In this document: in pieces, positions 31,912-42,672 of the stretch
Layout of the letters: every line of letters begins with the position of its first letter
Position numbering within the stretch: the first letter of the stretch is position 1
Source: Tropicibacter oceani
GTDB lineage: Bacteria > Pseudomonadota > Alphaproteobacteria > Rhodobacterales > Rhodobacteraceae
Reading direction: 5' to 3'
Assembly: GCF_029958925.1 (NCBI RefSeq)
Contig: NZ_CP124616.1
Span: forward strand, 3,348,001-3,412,000
DNA: 64,000 nt
Notes under the pieces: model-generated
Told to the model about the DNA's origin: nothing
What the model saw: only the letters and a program-made list of their open reading frames with translations
Databases searched by the model: none
Program-made: the position numbers and the translations under genes

Positions 31912-32696
31912 GCCAGCGCCCCGCGCCGCCCTTCAAAGGCGCGCACCGCGATGCCTGCCGTCTCCAGCCCGCCGCGCACGGCCCTTGCGATCTGCAGGGC
32001 CGTGGCCCCGTCGCCGTGCAGGCAGATGGTGTCGACCGCCGCCGGGATCGGCGCGCCGGATTCCGGCAGGATCGCCCCGGCCTGCACCATTTTCACAATC
32101 CTTTCAGCGGCATAGCCCGCATCATGGATCACCGCACCGGGCAGGCTGCGATCAACCAGCGTCGCATCGGCGTTATAGGCCCGGTCGGCAAATATCTCTC
32201 CGGCCCATAGGCAATCCAACCCTTCGACCGCGCGCTGCTGCGCGGTGGCGGCCAGAACCATGACGATGATCTCGGGCGCGATTTCCAATGCGGCGCCGTA
32301 ACAGGCGCGCGCCATGCCCTCATCTTCGGCCGCCATATTGGCCAGCGCGCCGTGCAGTTTCAGGTGCCGCACCTGTGCGCCCTGCGCCCGCGCCATGGCC
32401 AGCGCAGCCCCCAGCTGGTATTGCACCATGTTGCGCAAGGACGCCTCGGGCAGATGCATCCTGCGCCGCCCGAACCCCTGCAGATCGGCAAAGCCCGGAT
32501 GCGCCCCGATCCCGACGCCGCGCGCATGGGCGGTGGCCATGGTCTGCGCCATCACGTCCGGATCGCCCGCGTGAAAGCCGCAGGCGATATTGGCCGAACT
32601 CACCACCTCCAGCAGCGCCGCGTCCTGCCCCATGACCCAAGGGCCAAAGCTTTCGCCCATATCGGCGTTCAGATCGACGGATGTGACCGTGCTCAT
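31908..32696 (-). CDS. pxpA: 5-oxoprolinase subunit PxpA (LamB/YcsF family)
   Basis: A 262-residue LamB/YcsF protein, one of three subunits of the ATP-dependent prokaryotic 5-oxoprolinase that opens pyroglutamate to glutamate. Landmarks are VDLNADMGESFG at the start, ANIACGFHAGDP, GAHPGFADLQGFGRR, LKLHGALAN and DTICLHGDG near the end. It is the last gene after pxpB and pxpC, each overlapping by 4 bp. The stop codons of pxpA and znuA overlap. Confidence 0.93.
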   Translation of the reverse strand: MSTVTSVDLNADMGESFGPWVMGQDAALLEVVSSANIACGFHAGDPDVMAQTMATAHARGVGIGAHPGFADLQGFGRRRMHLPEASLRNMVQYQLGAALAMARAQGAQVRHLKLHGALANMAAEDEGMARACYGAALEIAPEIIVMVLAATAQQRAVEGLDCLWAGEIFADRAYNADATLVDRSLPGAVIHDAGYAAERIVKMVQAGAILPESGAPIPAAVDTICLHGDGATALQIARAVRGGLETAGIAVRAFEGRRGALA

Positions 32697-33703
32697 GGCT
32701 CTTCCTTTCCGGTGATGGCCCCGCTGATCAGGGTATAGGACAACAGGTCCGCGATCTGCGCCGGGTCGCGGTACATCGGTGCCGCCAACCCCGGCAAGGC
32801 CTTGAGATGCTTGACAAAAGCCGCCTGCGCGGTCAGCGCCTCGTCGCGGGTGACAAAGCGGAAGTGGATGTCCGACCCGGCGGGCGCCTGCGCGATGCGC
32901 GGCAGATCGGCGGGAATGACCGTGCCGATGCGCGGATAGCCCCCCGTGGTCTGACATTCCGACAACAGCACATAGGGCGCGCCATCGCCGGGGATCTGGA
33001 TATCGCCGGGGGTGATCACCTCGGACAGTATGGTCTGCCCCGCCTGCAGGCCAAAGCCTTCGCCCTCGGGCGCCAGGCGCACACCCATCCGGTTGCCGCG
33101 CGCATCGCGGGTGAACCGCGTCGCGGCAAAGCGGTCCCGGTCCTCGACAGGGTATAGCCCGGTTTGCAGGCTGGGCAGGATGCGCAACTCGCCGCCGCTC
33201 CAGCGCGGCTCGGGGGTCAGGATCAGGCCGGTCGCGTCACCGGTCTCGTCCCCCAGCGGCAGGCTTTGGCCCACCGTCACCGGCGCGCCCAGCCCCGCCG
33301 CCAGATGGGCGCTTTGCGCGCCCAGGATATGCGGAAGGACCAGCCCGCCACCGAAACTCAGATAGCCATAGACCCCGGCCTTGGCTCCGCCAATCTCCAG
33401 CACCGCGCCGGGCGGGACCAGGTGCGAGGCCTGCCAGGCCAGCGGCGCACCGTCCAGCGTTGCCTTCATCGGGGCACCGGTCAGGGCGATCCGGGTCGGG
33501 GCCGTCACCGTGAACCGCCCGCCCATTCCGGCCATTTCCAAAGCCGCGCCAATGGGTTGGCGCAGCAGCGCCGCGCCTTCGGCTAGCGCCAGCCGGTCCG
33601 CCGCCCCGCCCCGCGACAGCCCCTGCGACAGGTATCCGGGGCGGCCCATGTCCTGCACCGTCACCCCCGGCCCGATCTGCTGCACGATCACGGCGCGGGT
33701 CAT
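32693..33703 (-). CDS. pxpC: 5-oxoprolinase subunit PxpC (biotin-dependent carboxyltransferase-like, KipA)
   Basis: A 336-residue protein of the KipA/allophanate hydrolase subunit 2 family. The N-terminus (GPGVTVQDMGRPGYLSQGLSRGGAADR) is diagnostic, and TGGYPRIGTVIPADLPRIAQ is a conserved late motif. It works with PxpB as a carboxyltransferase-like pair to phosphorylate or activate 5-oxoproline before PxpA acts. It is coupled by 4-bp overlaps to both neighbours. Confidence 0.93.
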   Translation of the reverse strand: MTRAVIVQQIGPGVTVQDMGRPGYLSQGLSRGGAADRLALAEGAALLRQPIGAALEMAGMGGRFTVTAPTRIALTGAPMKATLDGAPLAWQASHLVPPGAVLEIGGAKAGVYGYLSFGGGLVLPHILGAQSAHLAAGLGAPVTVGQSLPLGDETGDATGLILTPEPRWSGGELRILPSLQTGLYPVEDRDRFAATRFTRDARGNRMGVRLAPEGEGFGLQAGQTILSEVITPGDIQIPGDGAPYVLLSECQTTGGYPRIGTVIPADLPRIAQAPAGSDIHFRFVTRDEALTAQAAFVKHLKALPGLAAPMYRDPAQIADLLSYTLISGAITGKEEP

Positions 33704-34449
33704 GGCAGCGGCCTTTGCGTCAGCCCGCCCATGGGGTCGCCGCGCAGCGTCTCGAACACCTCGCGCGAGACGGCGGGAAACTGCACCTCGTCCCCGGGGC
33801 GCAACAAAAAGGGCGTGTCGCTGTCTGGCTGGAACAGGCGTACGGCGGTCTGCCCCACATGCCGCCAGCCGGTCGGCGTGGTGACCGAAAACAGCACCAG
33901 TTGCCGGATCGCCACCACCAGCGCCCCAACCGGCACCTGCGGCGTCAGGGCCGTCTGGCGCGGGATGTTCCAGGCCTCGGGCAAGGTGCCCAGATAAGGC
34001 TGGCCGGGGGCAAAGCCAATGGCCGTGACCCTGACTCGCGCTTGGGACATAGACGCAATCGCGGCTTCGACGCTCATCCCGGCCAGCTGCGCGGCCTCGT
34101 CCAGTTGCGGCGCCAGATCGGTGCCGTAAACCGTTGGAATCGATAGAAACCTACGCCCCTCGGGCAGGGCGGCCTGATACCAGTCGCGCGTTGCCAGCAG
34201 CGCGCTCAGCCGCTGCGACAGGGCCTCGGGCGCGACGGCCAGCGGATCGAACCGCAAGAAACACGACACCAGCGAGGTCGCGCATTCCTCGACCCCTTCG
34301 GGGCTGTCCCCCTCCAGCGCCGCCTTGAAGGCCAGTGCCGCGCGATTGGCAGGCTCGTCCAGAACCTCGCCAAAACGCACCAAAAGCCCGTCCAGCCCGA
34401 CAGGGTCGATGCGGGGGAAATCAGGGGTTTGCATTGGGGTGTCGCTCAT
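33700..34449 (-). CDS. pxpB: 5-oxoprolinase subunit PxpB (KipI family)
   Basis: A 249-residue KipI/allophanate hydrolase subunit 1 protein. Diagnostic parts are IPTVYGTDLAPQLDEAA, IGFAPGQPYLGTLPE, the IPR-containing strand, TPTGWRHVGQTAVRLF and LRPGDEVQFPAVS. It forms a complex with PxpC. The ATG at 34449 is chosen; an ATG five codons further in is possible. A 65-bp gap separates it from the aminotransferase gene, long enough for its own promoter, although none is clear. Confidence 0.92.
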   Translation of the reverse strand: MSDTPMQTPDFPRIDPVGLDGLLVRFGEVLDEPANRAALAFKAALEGDSPEGVEECATSLVSCFLRFDPLAVAPEALSQRLSALLATRDWYQAALPEGRRFLSIPTVYGTDLAPQLDEAAQLAGMSVEAAIASMSQARVRVTAIGFAPGQPYLGTLPEAWNIPRQTALTPQVPVGALVVAIRQLVLFSVTTPTGWRHVGQTAVRLFQPDSDTPFLLRPGDEVQFPAVSREVFETLRGDPMGGLTQRPLP

Positions 34450-34514
34450 TCGGGCATGAAGCCACGGCGCGCGGGCACTGTCCAGAGGCCCCGCGCGCCG
34501 ATGCCAGACAGGGC

Positions 34515-35771
34515 CTACCCCGCCTGCGCCGCGATCTCCTTGGCCGCCGCCAGAAACGCGCGCACCTCGTCCAGCGAGTTGTAATGCGCCAGCGACACGC
34601 GGATGCAATCGGGCTGCCCAAGCGGAGCAAGGATATTGCCCGAATAGTGATCGGCCTTGCGCATATGCGTGCGGATGCCCGCCGCGTTCAGCGCCGCGAC
34701 CACCTCGCCCGACGGGCGCCCGTCGATCCAGAAACTGACCAGCCCTTCGCGCGCCGAATTGTCCGCCCCGGCGACGATGCGAACCCCCGGCAGTTCCGCC
34801 AGCCCGGTCAGGTTGCCGATCCCGGTCAGCATGGCCTTGGTCAGGGCCGCCTCGTGAGCATGGATCGCCGCGCCTGCCGCCTCGATCCGTGCGCGGCGGT
34901 CGGTGGCGTCCGACACCTGCGCGCCCAGCCAGTCGAAATAGCCCACCACGTCGGACATGGTGGCATAGGCCCCGGTGTCGCGCGTGCCAAGTTCCCAATT
35001 GCCGTCCGGCCCGCCGACCAGCGCGTCATGCGCCAGCATGGTCAACCGGTCCGAGGCCCAGGCCACACCATAGCCATGGCGCGAAAACACCTTGTAGGGC
35101 GAGACGACATAGCCGTCGATCACCGCGTCGCTCAGATCAATGCGCCCGTGGCAGGCGTGCTGGATGCCGTCGACGATGATGTAACAGTCGGGCGACACCG
35201 CGCGGATCGCCCGCGCGATTCCCGCCACGTCATTGCCCATGCCGGTGACAGGCGAGGTGTGCAGGATCGTCGCCACCCGCGTGTCAGGCGTGACCACCTC
35301 GGCATAGGCCTGCGGGCTTACTGTCCCGGCCTCGTCATCATGCGGCACCAGAACATGCGGGCGTTTCGTCATCGCCGCCCAGCGCGCGCAGGCACTGCGC
35401 GAGGCCGGATGCTCGACCGTCGAGCTGACCACAACCCCGCCCTTTTCAGCGCCAAGGCAGGCATCCTGCACCAGCCGGAACAGCAGTTCCGTGCCGCTTT
35501 CGCCCCACAGCACCGCGCCGCCGGGCGCGTTGAACAAAACCTTCACATCCTCGCGCGCCTGGTTGATCACCTTGACCAGCGCCTGCGAGGCCGGGTTGTC
35601 GCGCCCCTGGTTGTCAGGAATACCGGCAAAGCGTGTCGTGGTGTCCACCACCGAATTCAACGTCAAAGCCCCGCCCGCGTTCTCGAAAAAGATGCGCGGC
35701 CCGGTGAACGGGCAGGTTTCGACATGGGCAAAACGGGCGCGGATCTGCGCCAACAGGTCGTCAGAAAACAT
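34515..35771 (-). CDS. Class V aminotransferase (cysteine desulfurase-like)
   Basis: A 418-residue PLP enzyme of the aminotransferase class V fold. The N-terminal IFFENAGGALT, the substrate loop STVEHPASRSACARWA, the PLP-binding DGIQHACHGRIDLSD and the Schiff-base Lys in GYVVSPYKVFSRHG are clear. It could be an isopenicillin-epimerase-like or selenocysteine-lyase-like protein; the mobile Cys of SufS-type desulfurases is not obvious, so sulfur transfer is uncertain. The start codon overlaps the yacG stop, so it belongs to the maf-RNase E/G-yacG transcript. Confidence 0.85.
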   Translation of the reverse strand: MFSDDLLAQIRARFAHVETCPFTGPRIFFENAGGALTLNSVVDTTTRFAGIPDNQGRDNPASQALVKVINQAREDVKVLFNAPGGAVLWGESGTELLFRLVQDACLGAEKGGVVVSSTVEHPASRSACARWAAMTKRPHVLVPHDDEAGTVSPQAYAEVVTPDTRVATILHTSPVTGMGNDVAGIARAIRAVSPDCYIIVDGIQHACHGRIDLSDAVIDGYVVSPYKVFSRHGYGVAWASDRLTMLAHDALVGGPDGNWELGTRDTGAYATMSDVVGYFDWLGAQVSDATDRRARIEAAGAAIHAHEAALTKAMLTGIGNLTGLAELPGVRIVAGADNSAREGLVSFWIDGRPSGEVVAALNAAGIRTHMRKADHYSGNILAPLGQPDCIRVSLAHYNSLDEVRAFLAAAKEIAAQAG

Positions 35772-35965
35772 CAGTGCGGCTTTCGTTGTTGATCGTCCAA
35801 TGCGCGAAGGGTCTCTTCGGCGGCCTTTTCCATATCCTCGGGGTCGTTCGAGGGGATCGCATAGGTGCCCCCCAGCCATTTCGCCAGATCCACATCGGCG
35901 CAGCGTTTCGAACAAAAGGGGCGGTATTTCGGATCGGTGTCCTTTGAGCAGATCGGACAGCTCAT
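35771..35965 (-). CDS. yacG: Zinc-binding protein YacG (DNA gyrase inhibitor family)
   Basis: A 64-residue zinc-finger protein. CPIC (3-6) and CSKRC (18-22) provide four Cys ligands, and RPFCSKRCADVDLAKWL is typical of YacG, which binds GyrB in E. coli and inhibits gyrase. The acidic C-terminal tail is usual. It overlaps RNase E/G by 4 bp upstream and the aminotransferase start downstream. Confidence 0.92.
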   Translation of the reverse strand: MSCPICSKDTDPKYRPFCSKRCADVDLAKWLGGTYAIPSNDPEDMEKAAEETLRALDDQQRKPH

Positions 35966-36996
35966 TTCAGCAGCTCCTTCAGCGGCTGGCGGTCACGTTT
36001 GCGCTGAATTTCCATCAGGCCCAGCGTGGTCCAACCAGCCAGAACCGACTCGGTCGCCTCGCGTTTCAGCCCGGCGCGCAGCATCCCCTCCAGCTGTTTG
36101 CGGTCCTTCTTGGGGCATGGCGCCGGATCGACGATGATCTGGCCGCCAAGCCCGCGCAGGCGCAACTGGCGCGGCAGATCGCGCATCGCCGCCAGATTGG
36201 CCTTGAGCCCCGCGGCAGGCGAAGTATCGCCGCCGGTGTTCACATCGACCGCCACCAGCGCGCTGGTCGGCTCGATGATCATCGTATAGCCGCCCGGCAG
36301 GGCGACGCGCGGGCGGCGCAAGTCGTCGATCATCTCGTCCACGCCTTGCCGTTCGAAACTGCCCGCCTCGGCGTCGATCTGCGCCTCTTCGCTCCATTCG
36401 CGCCAGGCCAGCGCGTGCGGGCCGTCGCCTTCGACCAGCACTTCGGCGTCAAAGCCTTCGTCGCCCAGCACATGCGCGGCCAGACGCGCCATGGTGGCCA
36501 CGTCCTCGGCGATCTCGCCCTGCCCGGCCGCCGCGCAGGACGACCGCAGGATCAGCCCCGCCTCTTCGGGCAGCGGCGCATCGGCCAGCGCCTCGTGCGC
36601 GGCCTCAAGCGCGGCGTCGCGCAGATCGTCGTCCTTGATCTGGCGCGACACATTGATGCCCGGCTTGCCGGCGGTCACGATGGCATAGCGCGACTTGAAC
36701 AGCAGGCTGGAGGTGACCGGGATCGCCTTGCCTTCCTCGGCAAAGCTGGTGACCTGCACCAGCATGGCCTGCCCCGGTTTCAGCCCCTTGACCTGACGCA
36801 GAAAGGCCGTGCCATCGGGGGTGCGCAGGAACATCCCGCCCTGCCCCTTGACCGGGCGTTCGGCGATGGCGCGATAGATCGTGCCGGGGCGCGGTGCATC
36901 GCTGTCGATCAGCAGATCGTCCAGCTTGCCATCGCGGATCAGCGCCGCCGCCTCGCGGGGGCCAAGATGATCCAGCGCTACAGTCAAACCCTTCAT
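35962..36996 (-). CDS. Short ribonuclease E/G family protein
   Basis: A 344-residue RNase E/G-like endoribonuclease without the N-terminal S1 domain plan of full RNase E. The catalytic acidic motif [13 protein letters not shown] (near residue 250) is present. Other family segments are [22 protein letters not shown] (the family usually has RT in place of RS) and [14 protein letters not shown]. Being less than half the size of RNase E, it is a second, compact paralogue that in related bacteria lies between maf and yacG. It should process or degrade RNA; targets are unknown. Overlaps of 4 bp on both sides put it in one operon. Confidence 0.88.
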   Translation of the reverse strand: MKGLTVALDHLGPREAAALIRDGKLDDLLIDSDAPRPGTIYRAIAERPVKGQGGMFLRTPDGTAFLRQVKGLKPGQAMLVQVTSFAEEGKAIPVTSSLLFKSRYAIVTAGKPGINVSRQIKDDDLRDAALEAAHEALADAPLPEEAGLILRSSCAAAGQGEIAEDVATMARLAAHVLGDEGFDAEVLVEGDGPHALAWREWSEEAQIDAEAGSFERQGVDEMIDDLRRPRVALPGGYTMIIEPTSALVAVDVNTGGDTSPAAGLKANLAAMRDLPRQLRLRGLGGQIIVDPAPCPKKDRKQLEGMLRAGLKREATESVLAGWTTLGLMEIQRKRDRQPLKELLK

Positions 36997-37583
36997 GTCT
37001 TTTCCTTATACACCGGATAGCCCGCGGCGATCAGCAGATTGGCGGTTTCGGCCAGCGGCAGGCCCACAACAGCGGTGAACGAGCCGTTGATCCACGGGAT
37101 GAACGCCCCCGCCATGCCCTGAATACCATAACCGCCCGCCTTGCCCTGCCAATCCCCGCTGGCAAGATAGGCGTTCAGTTCCTCGTTCGAGATATTCTTC
37201 ATCTTGACCTGCGTGACCACGTCGCGTTCCCACAGCCTGTCACCCCGGCGCACGGCCACGGCGGTAATCACCCGGTGCCGCCGCCCCGACAGCTTGGTCA
37301 GGAATTCCGCCGCCTCGCCCGCATCGCGCGGCTTGCCCAGAATGCGGCGCCCCAGCGCCACGGTGGTGTCGGCGGACAGCACGATTTCATCCGCCGTTGC
37401 GGGGATCGCCTGCGCCTTTTCGCGCGCCAGCCGCACGCAATAGGGGCGCGGCAACTCTCCTGCCTTGGGGTCTTCGTCGATGTCCGGATGGCGGATGTCA
37501 TGCGGCGCCAGCCCCAGCTGCGCCAGCAGCTCGCGGCGGCGGGGGCTGCCAGAGCCCAGAATCAAATGGGGGGTGTCGGTCAT
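36993..37583 (-). CDS. maf: Maf-like nucleotide pyrophosphatase
   Basis: A 196-residue Maf/YceF-type house-cleaning enzyme hydrolysing non-canonical or modified nucleoside triphosphates (dTTP/UTP type by family). The family's substrate motif [12 protein letters not shown] (8-19), the acidic catalytic region [13 protein letters not shown] and [18 protein letters not shown] are all present. It is the first gene of the maf to pxp string on this strand and divergent from the reductive dehalogenase gene, with a 108-bp shared upstream region. Confidence 0.93.
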   Translation of the reverse strand: MTDTPHLILGSGSPRRRELLAQLGLAPHDIRHPDIDEDPKAGELPRPYCVRLAREKAQAIPATADEIVLSADTTVALGRRILGKPRDAGEAAEFLTKLSGRRHRVITAVAVRRGDRLWERDVVTQVKMKNISNEELNAYLASGDWQGKAGGYGIQGMAGAFIPWINGSFTAVVGLPLAETANLLIAAGYPVYKEKT

Positions 37584-37691
37584 GGCGGTCCCTTGTCTTG
37601 CGCGACTGCCCATAACCCTTTGCCGCCCCAAGGGCAAACGCCGCTTGCCCCCCGCCGCCAGCGCGGTAGTCTGCCGCGCAGGAGGACCCCC

Positions 37692-40600
37692 ATGGCATTG
37701 CGTATCTTTTCGGACCGGAAACGGCCCGTTCACCTTGGCCCCTACCCGTTGGAGCGGTTGCAGCCTGGCCCGATGCCCGACCTTGCCGCCCTGCCCGCAT
37801 GGCAACCGCTGGATTTCCAGCGCGCCGCGCCTGAAAGCCTGGTCAACGCCATGGCCGATCATCAGGCCATGATGGACGCGATCCGCGACGGGCTGGTGAA
37901 CCGGGCGCAATCCGCCATTCCCGATGATCCGCAAGAGCGCGCCAACCACCTCAAGGCCTTCGGCTATTTCTCCGACGCCTCGATGGTCGGCTGCGCCCGA
38001 CTGCCCGCCCCGGCCCGCCTGCAATCACCAGTGATCAACCCCGGCATAGCGGCGCTGGCCGAGGCGCTGAAGACCCGCCAGACCAAGACGCTGGCCGCCG
38101 GGATCGACATGATCATGGCCGACCTCAAGGAATCGATGCAGGCCCCGCCCGCCTCGATCGACGGCCATACCCATGTGCTGGTCTTTGCCTATGAATACCC
38201 GCGCGATCCGCGCGAAGGTGAACCGGGGTTTGACTGGATCAAGGGCGCACAGGCCGAACGCGCCTGCCTGCGCGCCTCGGAAACCGCCACCGTCATCGCC
38301 AATTACATCCGCCTTCTGGGCCGGGACGCCAAGGCGCACACCGGCACCACCTCGGACCTTGACCTGACGCGGCTGGCCGTCGCCTCGGGGATCGCCTTTC
38401 CCGACGGCTCTGCGCCCTGGCTGGGGCGGCGCTATGGGCTGGCGGCGGTATCGACCACGCTGGAGATCGCGCCCGACACCCCGCTTGCCCCGCAAGACCA
38501 GCAACCCGCCAGCGAACTGTCCGGCCTGCACTGGCAGCTTGGCACCCGCTCGGCCAAATCCGCGCGCACCCAGGACCCCTTTGCCAAACGCGACTTTGCC
38601 GCCAGTCCCCACCCGTTCGAAACCCTGAAACGCGTGGACAGCCCCACCACCTATATAGATGAGCCCAACGTCGCCCGCGTGCCCAAACGCGCCGACATGT
38701 TCGCCCGCGCCCAGTTCGGCGACATGGGCAAGCCCCTGCAACAGGCGGCGACAGGCGGGTATTACGTTCGCAAGGCCGCGCCCTCGGGCGCGCAGCGCCG
38801 CCTGCTGGGGGCCTTTGTGCTGCTTCAGGACGGCGCGCCCGCAGCGCAGCCCCGGCCAACGGACCCGCACTCAGATGCCGAGGCGATCAAGGCCGCCAGC
38901 TACTTTCTGGGCATCGACGCCGTGGGGATATCGCGCTGCCCCGACTGGGCATGGTACAGCCACGATGCGGCGGGCGAGCCGATCCACCCGACCCACACCA
39001 ACGCCATCAGCATGATCGTCGACCAGGGGTTCGAGACGATGGAGGGTGCAAGCGGCGACGACTGGATCAGCGTCGCGCAATCCATGCGCGCCTACCTGCG
39101 GTTTTCCCTGCTGGGCGGGGTGATCGCCGCGCAGATCCGCCGCCTAGGCTATAGCGCCAAGGCGCACTCGGTGATGGACGGCGAGGTGCTGCAACCGCCG
39201 CTGTTGCTGCTGTCCGGCCTTGGCGAAGTCAGCCGCATCGGCGAAGTGATCCTCAACCCCTTCCTCGGGCCGCGCCTGAAATCCGGCGTTGTCACCACCG
39301 ACATGCCGCTGGCCCACGACAGGCCGATCGACTTTGGCCTGCAGAAATTCTGTGAAAGCTGCAACAAATGCGCCCGCGAATGCCCCTCGGGGGCGATCAC
39401 CGCCGGGCCGAAACTGATGTTCAACGGCTATGAAATCTGGAAATCCGACAGCCAGAAATGCGCCACCTACCGCATCACCACGACCGGCGGTGCCATGTGC
39501 GGGCGCTGCATGAAAACCTGCCCGTGGAACCTCGAAGGGCTGTTCGCCGAGGCGCCCTTTCGCTGGGCCGCCATGAACATGCCCGGCGCGGCCCCCCTGC
39601 TGGCGAAACTGGACGATGCCGCCAACCGGGGCAGCCTGAACCCGGTCAAGAAATGGTGGTGGGATCTGGAGCTGCAACCGGACGGGGCCTACCGCCCCAC
39701 CGACAAACCGTTGAACGAACGCGGCCTGCAAAAGGACCTGGACCTCAAATACGAGGACCAGACCCTTGCCGTCTACCCCGCGCCCCTTGCCCCGCACCCC
39801 TGGCCCTATCCCTTTGCCATGGACCGCGAGGCCGGGATCGAGGCCTATCAGGCCATGGTCACCGCGCAGGAATACCAGCGCCGCCGCGATGCGGGCGACG
39901 CTTCGGTCCTGCACCGCTACAACGCCGCCGAGCAAAGCCCGGTCCTGCGGGTGCAGATCACCATGGCCGAGGACATGGCCCCCGGCCTGACCAAATACGA
40001 ATTCAGCAGCCTTGACGGCAGCCCGCTGCCGGAATGGACCGCAGGCGCCCATATCGACATCGTCGTGGCCCCGGAGTACCTGCGCCAGTATTCCATGTCC
40101 GGCGACCCGGCCAACCGCACCACCTACCAGATCGCCGTCCTGCGCGAAGACGCGGGGCGCGGCGGATCGAAACTGCTGCACCGGATTTTCAGCGAGGGGC
40201 GCAAGGTCTTCATCTCGAAGCCGATCAACCATTTCCCCTTGGTCGAGGACGCGGTGCACAGCTATCTGATGGCGGGCGGGATCGGTGTGACGCCAATGAT
40301 CGCCATGGCCCATCGCCTGCACGCACTCGGGCAGCCCTTCAGCCTGCATTATTCCGTGAAATCAAAAGCCTCTGCCGGTTTCCTCAACGAATTGTTCAGC
40401 TTTCCATGGGCCGACAAGGTGAGCCTGCATATCTCGGACGAAGGCACGCGCTGCGATCTGGCGCAAACCCTGCGCTATCGCCCCGGCGCGCATGTCTATA
40501 CCTGCGGCCCCGAGGTTTACATGAACGCGGTTCTCGATGCGGCCGAGGCTGCGGGTTTCCCCGACGAGGCCCGGCATTTCGAATTCTTCTCGGTGCCAGA

Positions 40601-40883
40601 GCTGCCGGAATACGTTAACCATCCGTTCACCCTTCGCCTGAAGGACGGGCGCGAAATCCCTGTTTCAAAAGAAGAAACCGGGACAGACGCCCTTGCCCGC
40701 GCGGGCGTGCACGTGGATGTGAAATGCAGCGACGGGATTTGCGGCGTCTGCCAATGCGGGCTGATCTCGGGCGAGGTCGAGCACCGCGACTTTGTCATGT
40801 CCAAGGCGCAAAGACAAAGCCGCGTGATCCTGTGCCAAAGCCGCGCGGCACAGCCCGGCGGCGTGATCGAAATCGACCTTTGA
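37692..40883 (+). CDS. Self-sufficient reductive dehalogenase fused to flavin/2Fe-2S reductase
   Basis: A 1063-residue cytoplasmic reductive dehalogenase of the catabolic, respiration-independent type known from BhbA. The N-terminal part (about 1-540) is the cobamide-binding RdhA-like domain. Two [4Fe-4S] clusters follow: Cys554-x2-x2-x3-Cys ([12 protein letters not shown]), and a second set including Cys603 ([11 protein letters not shown]). From about residue 750 comes a phthalate-dioxygenase-reductase-like unit with flavin motif [13 protein letters not shown] motif [14 protein letters not shown], and a plant-type [2Fe-2S] domain starting at Cys1012 ([11 protein letters not shown]). No Tat signal is present, unlike respiratory RdhA. 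NAD(P)H should thus drive dehalogenation directly. A GGAGG site precedes the ATG. It is a stand-alone gene with no rdhB. Confidence 0.9.
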   Translation: MALRIFSDRKRPVHLGPYPLERLQPGPMPDLAALPAWQPLDFQRAAPESLVNAMADHQAMMDAIRDGLVNRAQSAIPDDPQERANHLKAFGYFSDASMVGCARLPAPARLQSPVINPGIAALAEALKTRQTKTLAAGIDMIMADLKESMQAPPASIDGHTHVLVFAYEYPRDPREGEPGFDWIKGAQAERACLRASETATVIANYIRLLGRDAKAHTGTTSDLDLTRLAVASGIAFPDGSAPWLGRRYGLAAVSTTLEIAPDTPLAPQDQQPASELSGLHWQLGTRSAKSARTQDPFAKRDFAASPHPFETLKRVDSPTTYIDEPNVARVPKRADMFARAQFGDMGKPLQQAATGGYYVRKAAPSGAQRRLLGAFVLLQDGAPAAQPRPTDPHSDAEAIKAASYFLGIDAVGISRCPDWAWYSHDAAGEPIHPTHTNAISMIVDQGFETMEGASGDDWISVAQSMRAYLRFSLLGGVIAAQIRRLGYSAKAHSVMDGEVLQPPLLLLSGLGEVSRIGEVILNPFLGPRLKSGVVTTDMPLAHDRPIDFGLQKFCESCNKCARECPSGAITAGPKLMFNGYEIWKSDSQKCATYRITTTGGAMCGRCMKTCPWNLEGLFAEAPFRWAAMNMPGAAPLLAKLDDAANRGSLNPVKKWWWDLELQPDGAYRPTDKPLNERGLQKDLDLKYEDQTLAVYPAPLAPHPWPYPFAMDREAGIEAYQAMVTAQEYQRRRDAGDASVLHRYNAAEQSPVLRVQITMAEDMAPGLTKYEFSSLDGSPLPEWTAGAHIDIVVAPEYLRQYSMSGDPANRTTYQIAVLREDAGRGGSKLLHRIFSEGRKVFISKPINHFPLVEDAVHSYLMAGGIGVTPMIAMAHRLHALGQPFSLHYSVKSKASAGFLNELFSFPWADKVSLHISDEGTRCDLAQTLRYRPGAHVYTCGPEVYMNAVLDAAEAAGFPDEARHFEFFSVPELPEYVNHPFTLRLKDGREIPVSKEETGTDALARAGVHVDVKCSDGICGVCQCGLISGEVEHRDFVMSKAQRQSRVILCQSRAAQPGGVIEIDL

Positions 40884-40919
40884 CCCCCAAACCGGGGGCC
40901 AAAATCCCGAACTGGATTT

Positions 40920-41399
40920 TTACTCCCCGTGCTCCGGCAGTTTGCCAGAGGGCGCAACATAGGGCCGGGTCACATCGCGCAACGACACTTCCAGCGCCTC
41001 GACCTCGGCCCGCAGCGCGCCGTCCCCCGCAAGGGTCAGAACCACGTGGCCCCCGGGCGCCTCACCCACCTCGAACGTCACGGACAGCACCGACAGGACC
41101 ACATCCGCGTCGCCGCGCGCGATGCCCTGGCTGGCAACCCCCAGGACGTTGTCGATCACCAACAGCGACTGCACCCGTTCAACCGGGCGGCCGCGCTTTT
41201 GCGCCGCCTCGACGTCTTCCCAGCGCAGCCGGTTCAGCAACAGCCCCAACCGGCGCAGGCCCGGTTGCCACTTGATTTCCGTCGCCGGAAACACCGCGTC
41301 CTGCACCAGCGCCGACAGCACGGCCAGATCCTGAGCGTCAAAGGCCCCAAGGTTCAGGGGGCGTTCGCCCCCGTCCTCAAATCGTGCATCCTCGCTCAT
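40920..41399 (-). CDS. DUF2948 family protein
   Basis: A 159-residue protein matching DUF2948, small proteins of alphaproteobacteria often next to murA. Visible features are [25 protein letters not shown] near the N-terminus and [14 protein letters not shown]. There is no membrane segment or catalytic motif. Its start codon overlaps the murA stop by 4 bp, so it is translated with murA. Role unknown. Between it and the dehalogenase gene lies a short A/T-stem hairpin (40901-40920) that might terminate either transcript. Confidence 0.82.
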   Translation of the reverse strand: MSEDARFEDGGERPLNLGAFDAQDLAVLSALVQDAVFPATEIKWQPGLRRLGLLLNRLRWEDVEAAQKRGRPVERVQSLLVIDNVLGVASQGIARGDADVVLSVLSVTFEVGEAPGGHVVLTLAGDGALRAEVEALEVSLRDVTRPYVAPSGKLPEHGE

Positions 41400-42667
41400 T
41401 CGACTTTGACCCGCTCGATCTTGCCGCCCACGGCGGACAGCTTGCGCACCACATGCTCATAGCCGCGATCAAGGTGATAGACCCGGCTGACCACCGTTTC
41501 CCCGCGCGCCGCCAGCCCCGCAAGGATCAGCGAAACCGAGGCCCGCAGGTCCGTCGCCATGACCGGCGCGCCCTTGAGCTGATCGACACCCGTGACCTTG
41601 GCCGTACCGCCATGCACGTCGATCTTGGCCCCCATGCGGATCAGTTCCGGCGCATGCATGAACCGATTCTCGAAAATCTTCTCTTCCAGCTGGCTGGTGC
41701 CCTCGGCGGTGCACAGCAGCGCCATCATCTGCGCCTGCAGATCGGTCGGAAAGCCGGGATAAGGCTCGGTCGTCACATCGACGGCCCGCACGCGGTCGCC
41801 CTTGCGCGACACTTTCAGCCCCTTTTCGGTTTCCTCGACCGACACACCGGCCGCATCCAGCCGTTCGCAGAAGGATTCGACCAGGTTCATCTTGCCGCCA
41901 AGGCAGGTCACCTCGCCGCCGCAGATCGCCGGGGCCAGCATATAGGTGCCCAGTTCGATCCGGTCAGTCACCACGCGGTGCGTCGCGCCGCCCAGACGAT
42001 CGACGCCCTGAATGGTGATGGTGCTGGTGCCCTCGCCCTCGATCTGCGCGCCCATTGCCTGCAGGCAATGCGCCAGATCGACGATCTCGGGCTCGCGCGC
42101 GGCGTTTTTCAGAACCGTGGTGCCCTTGGCCAGGGTCGCGGCCATCAGCGCGTTTTCCGTCGCCCCGACCGAGACGAACGGGAATTCCACGACCGCGCCC
42201 TTGAGCCCGCCAGACGGGGCCTTGGCATGCACATAGCCATCGCGCAGCTCCAGATCCGCGCCCATCGCCTCGAACGCCTTGAGGTGCAGGTCGACCGGCC
42301 GCGCGCCGATGGCACAGCCGCCGGGCAGCGATACAACCGCCTGCCCCGCCCGCGCCAGCATCGGCCCCAGCACAAGGATCGAGGCGCGCATCTTGCGCAC
42401 GATGTCATAATCGGCGTGCAGGTTGTTCAGGTCGTGGCTGCTCATGGCCAGCACCTGCCCGCCCTGCAACCCCTGCACCTCGGCCCCCAGCGATTGCAGC
42501 AGGGCCGTCATCGTCTTGATGTCCGACAAGCGCGGCGCATTGGTCAGCGTCAGCGGCTCGTCCGACAGCAGGGTCGCCGGCATCAAGGTCAGACAGGCGT
42601 TCTTTGCGCCCGCGATGGGGATTTCCCCGTTCAGCGGGCCACCACCCGTCACCAAAATCGAATCCAT
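41396..42667 (-). CDS. murA: UDP-N-acetylglucosamine 1-carboxyvinyltransferase
   Basis: A 423-residue MurA, which transfers enolpyruvate from PEP to UDP-GlcNAc in the first committed step of peptidoglycan synthesis. The catalytic Cys is in [16 protein letters not shown] (fosfomycin target). Other motifs are the N-terminal [31 protein letters not shown] and the late [10 protein letters not shown]. Full length, no anomalies. It is followed by DUF2948 (4-bp overlap) and preceded 5 bp upstream by a small basic-protein gene. Confidence 0.96.
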   Translation of the reverse strand: MDSILVTGGGPLNGEIPIAGAKNACLTLMPATLLSDEPLTLTNAPRLSDIKTMTALLQSLGAEVQGLQGGQVLAMSSHDLNNLHADYDIVRKMRASILVLGPMLARAGQAVVSLPGGCAIGARPVDLHLKAFEAMGADLELRDGYVHAKAPSGGLKGAVVEFPFVSVGATENALMAATLAKGTTVLKNAAREPEIVDLAHCLQAMGAQIEGEGTSTITIQGVDRLGGATHRVVTDRIELGTYMLAPAICGGEVTCLGGKMNLVESFCERLDAAGVSVEETEKGLKVSRKGDRVRAVDVTTEPYPGFPTDLQAQMMALLCTAEGTSQLEEKIFENRFMHAPELIRMGAKIDVHGGTAKVTGVDQLKGAPVMATDLRASVSLILAGLAARGETVVSRVYHLDRGYEHVVRKLSAVGGKIERVKVE

Positions 42668-42672
42668 GCCTG

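Noticed and set aside
37584-37691. Possible cobalamin riboswitch before the reductive dehalogenase gene
   Set aside because: The 108-bp divergent gap lacks a B12-box-like sequence and is too short for the full aptamer.
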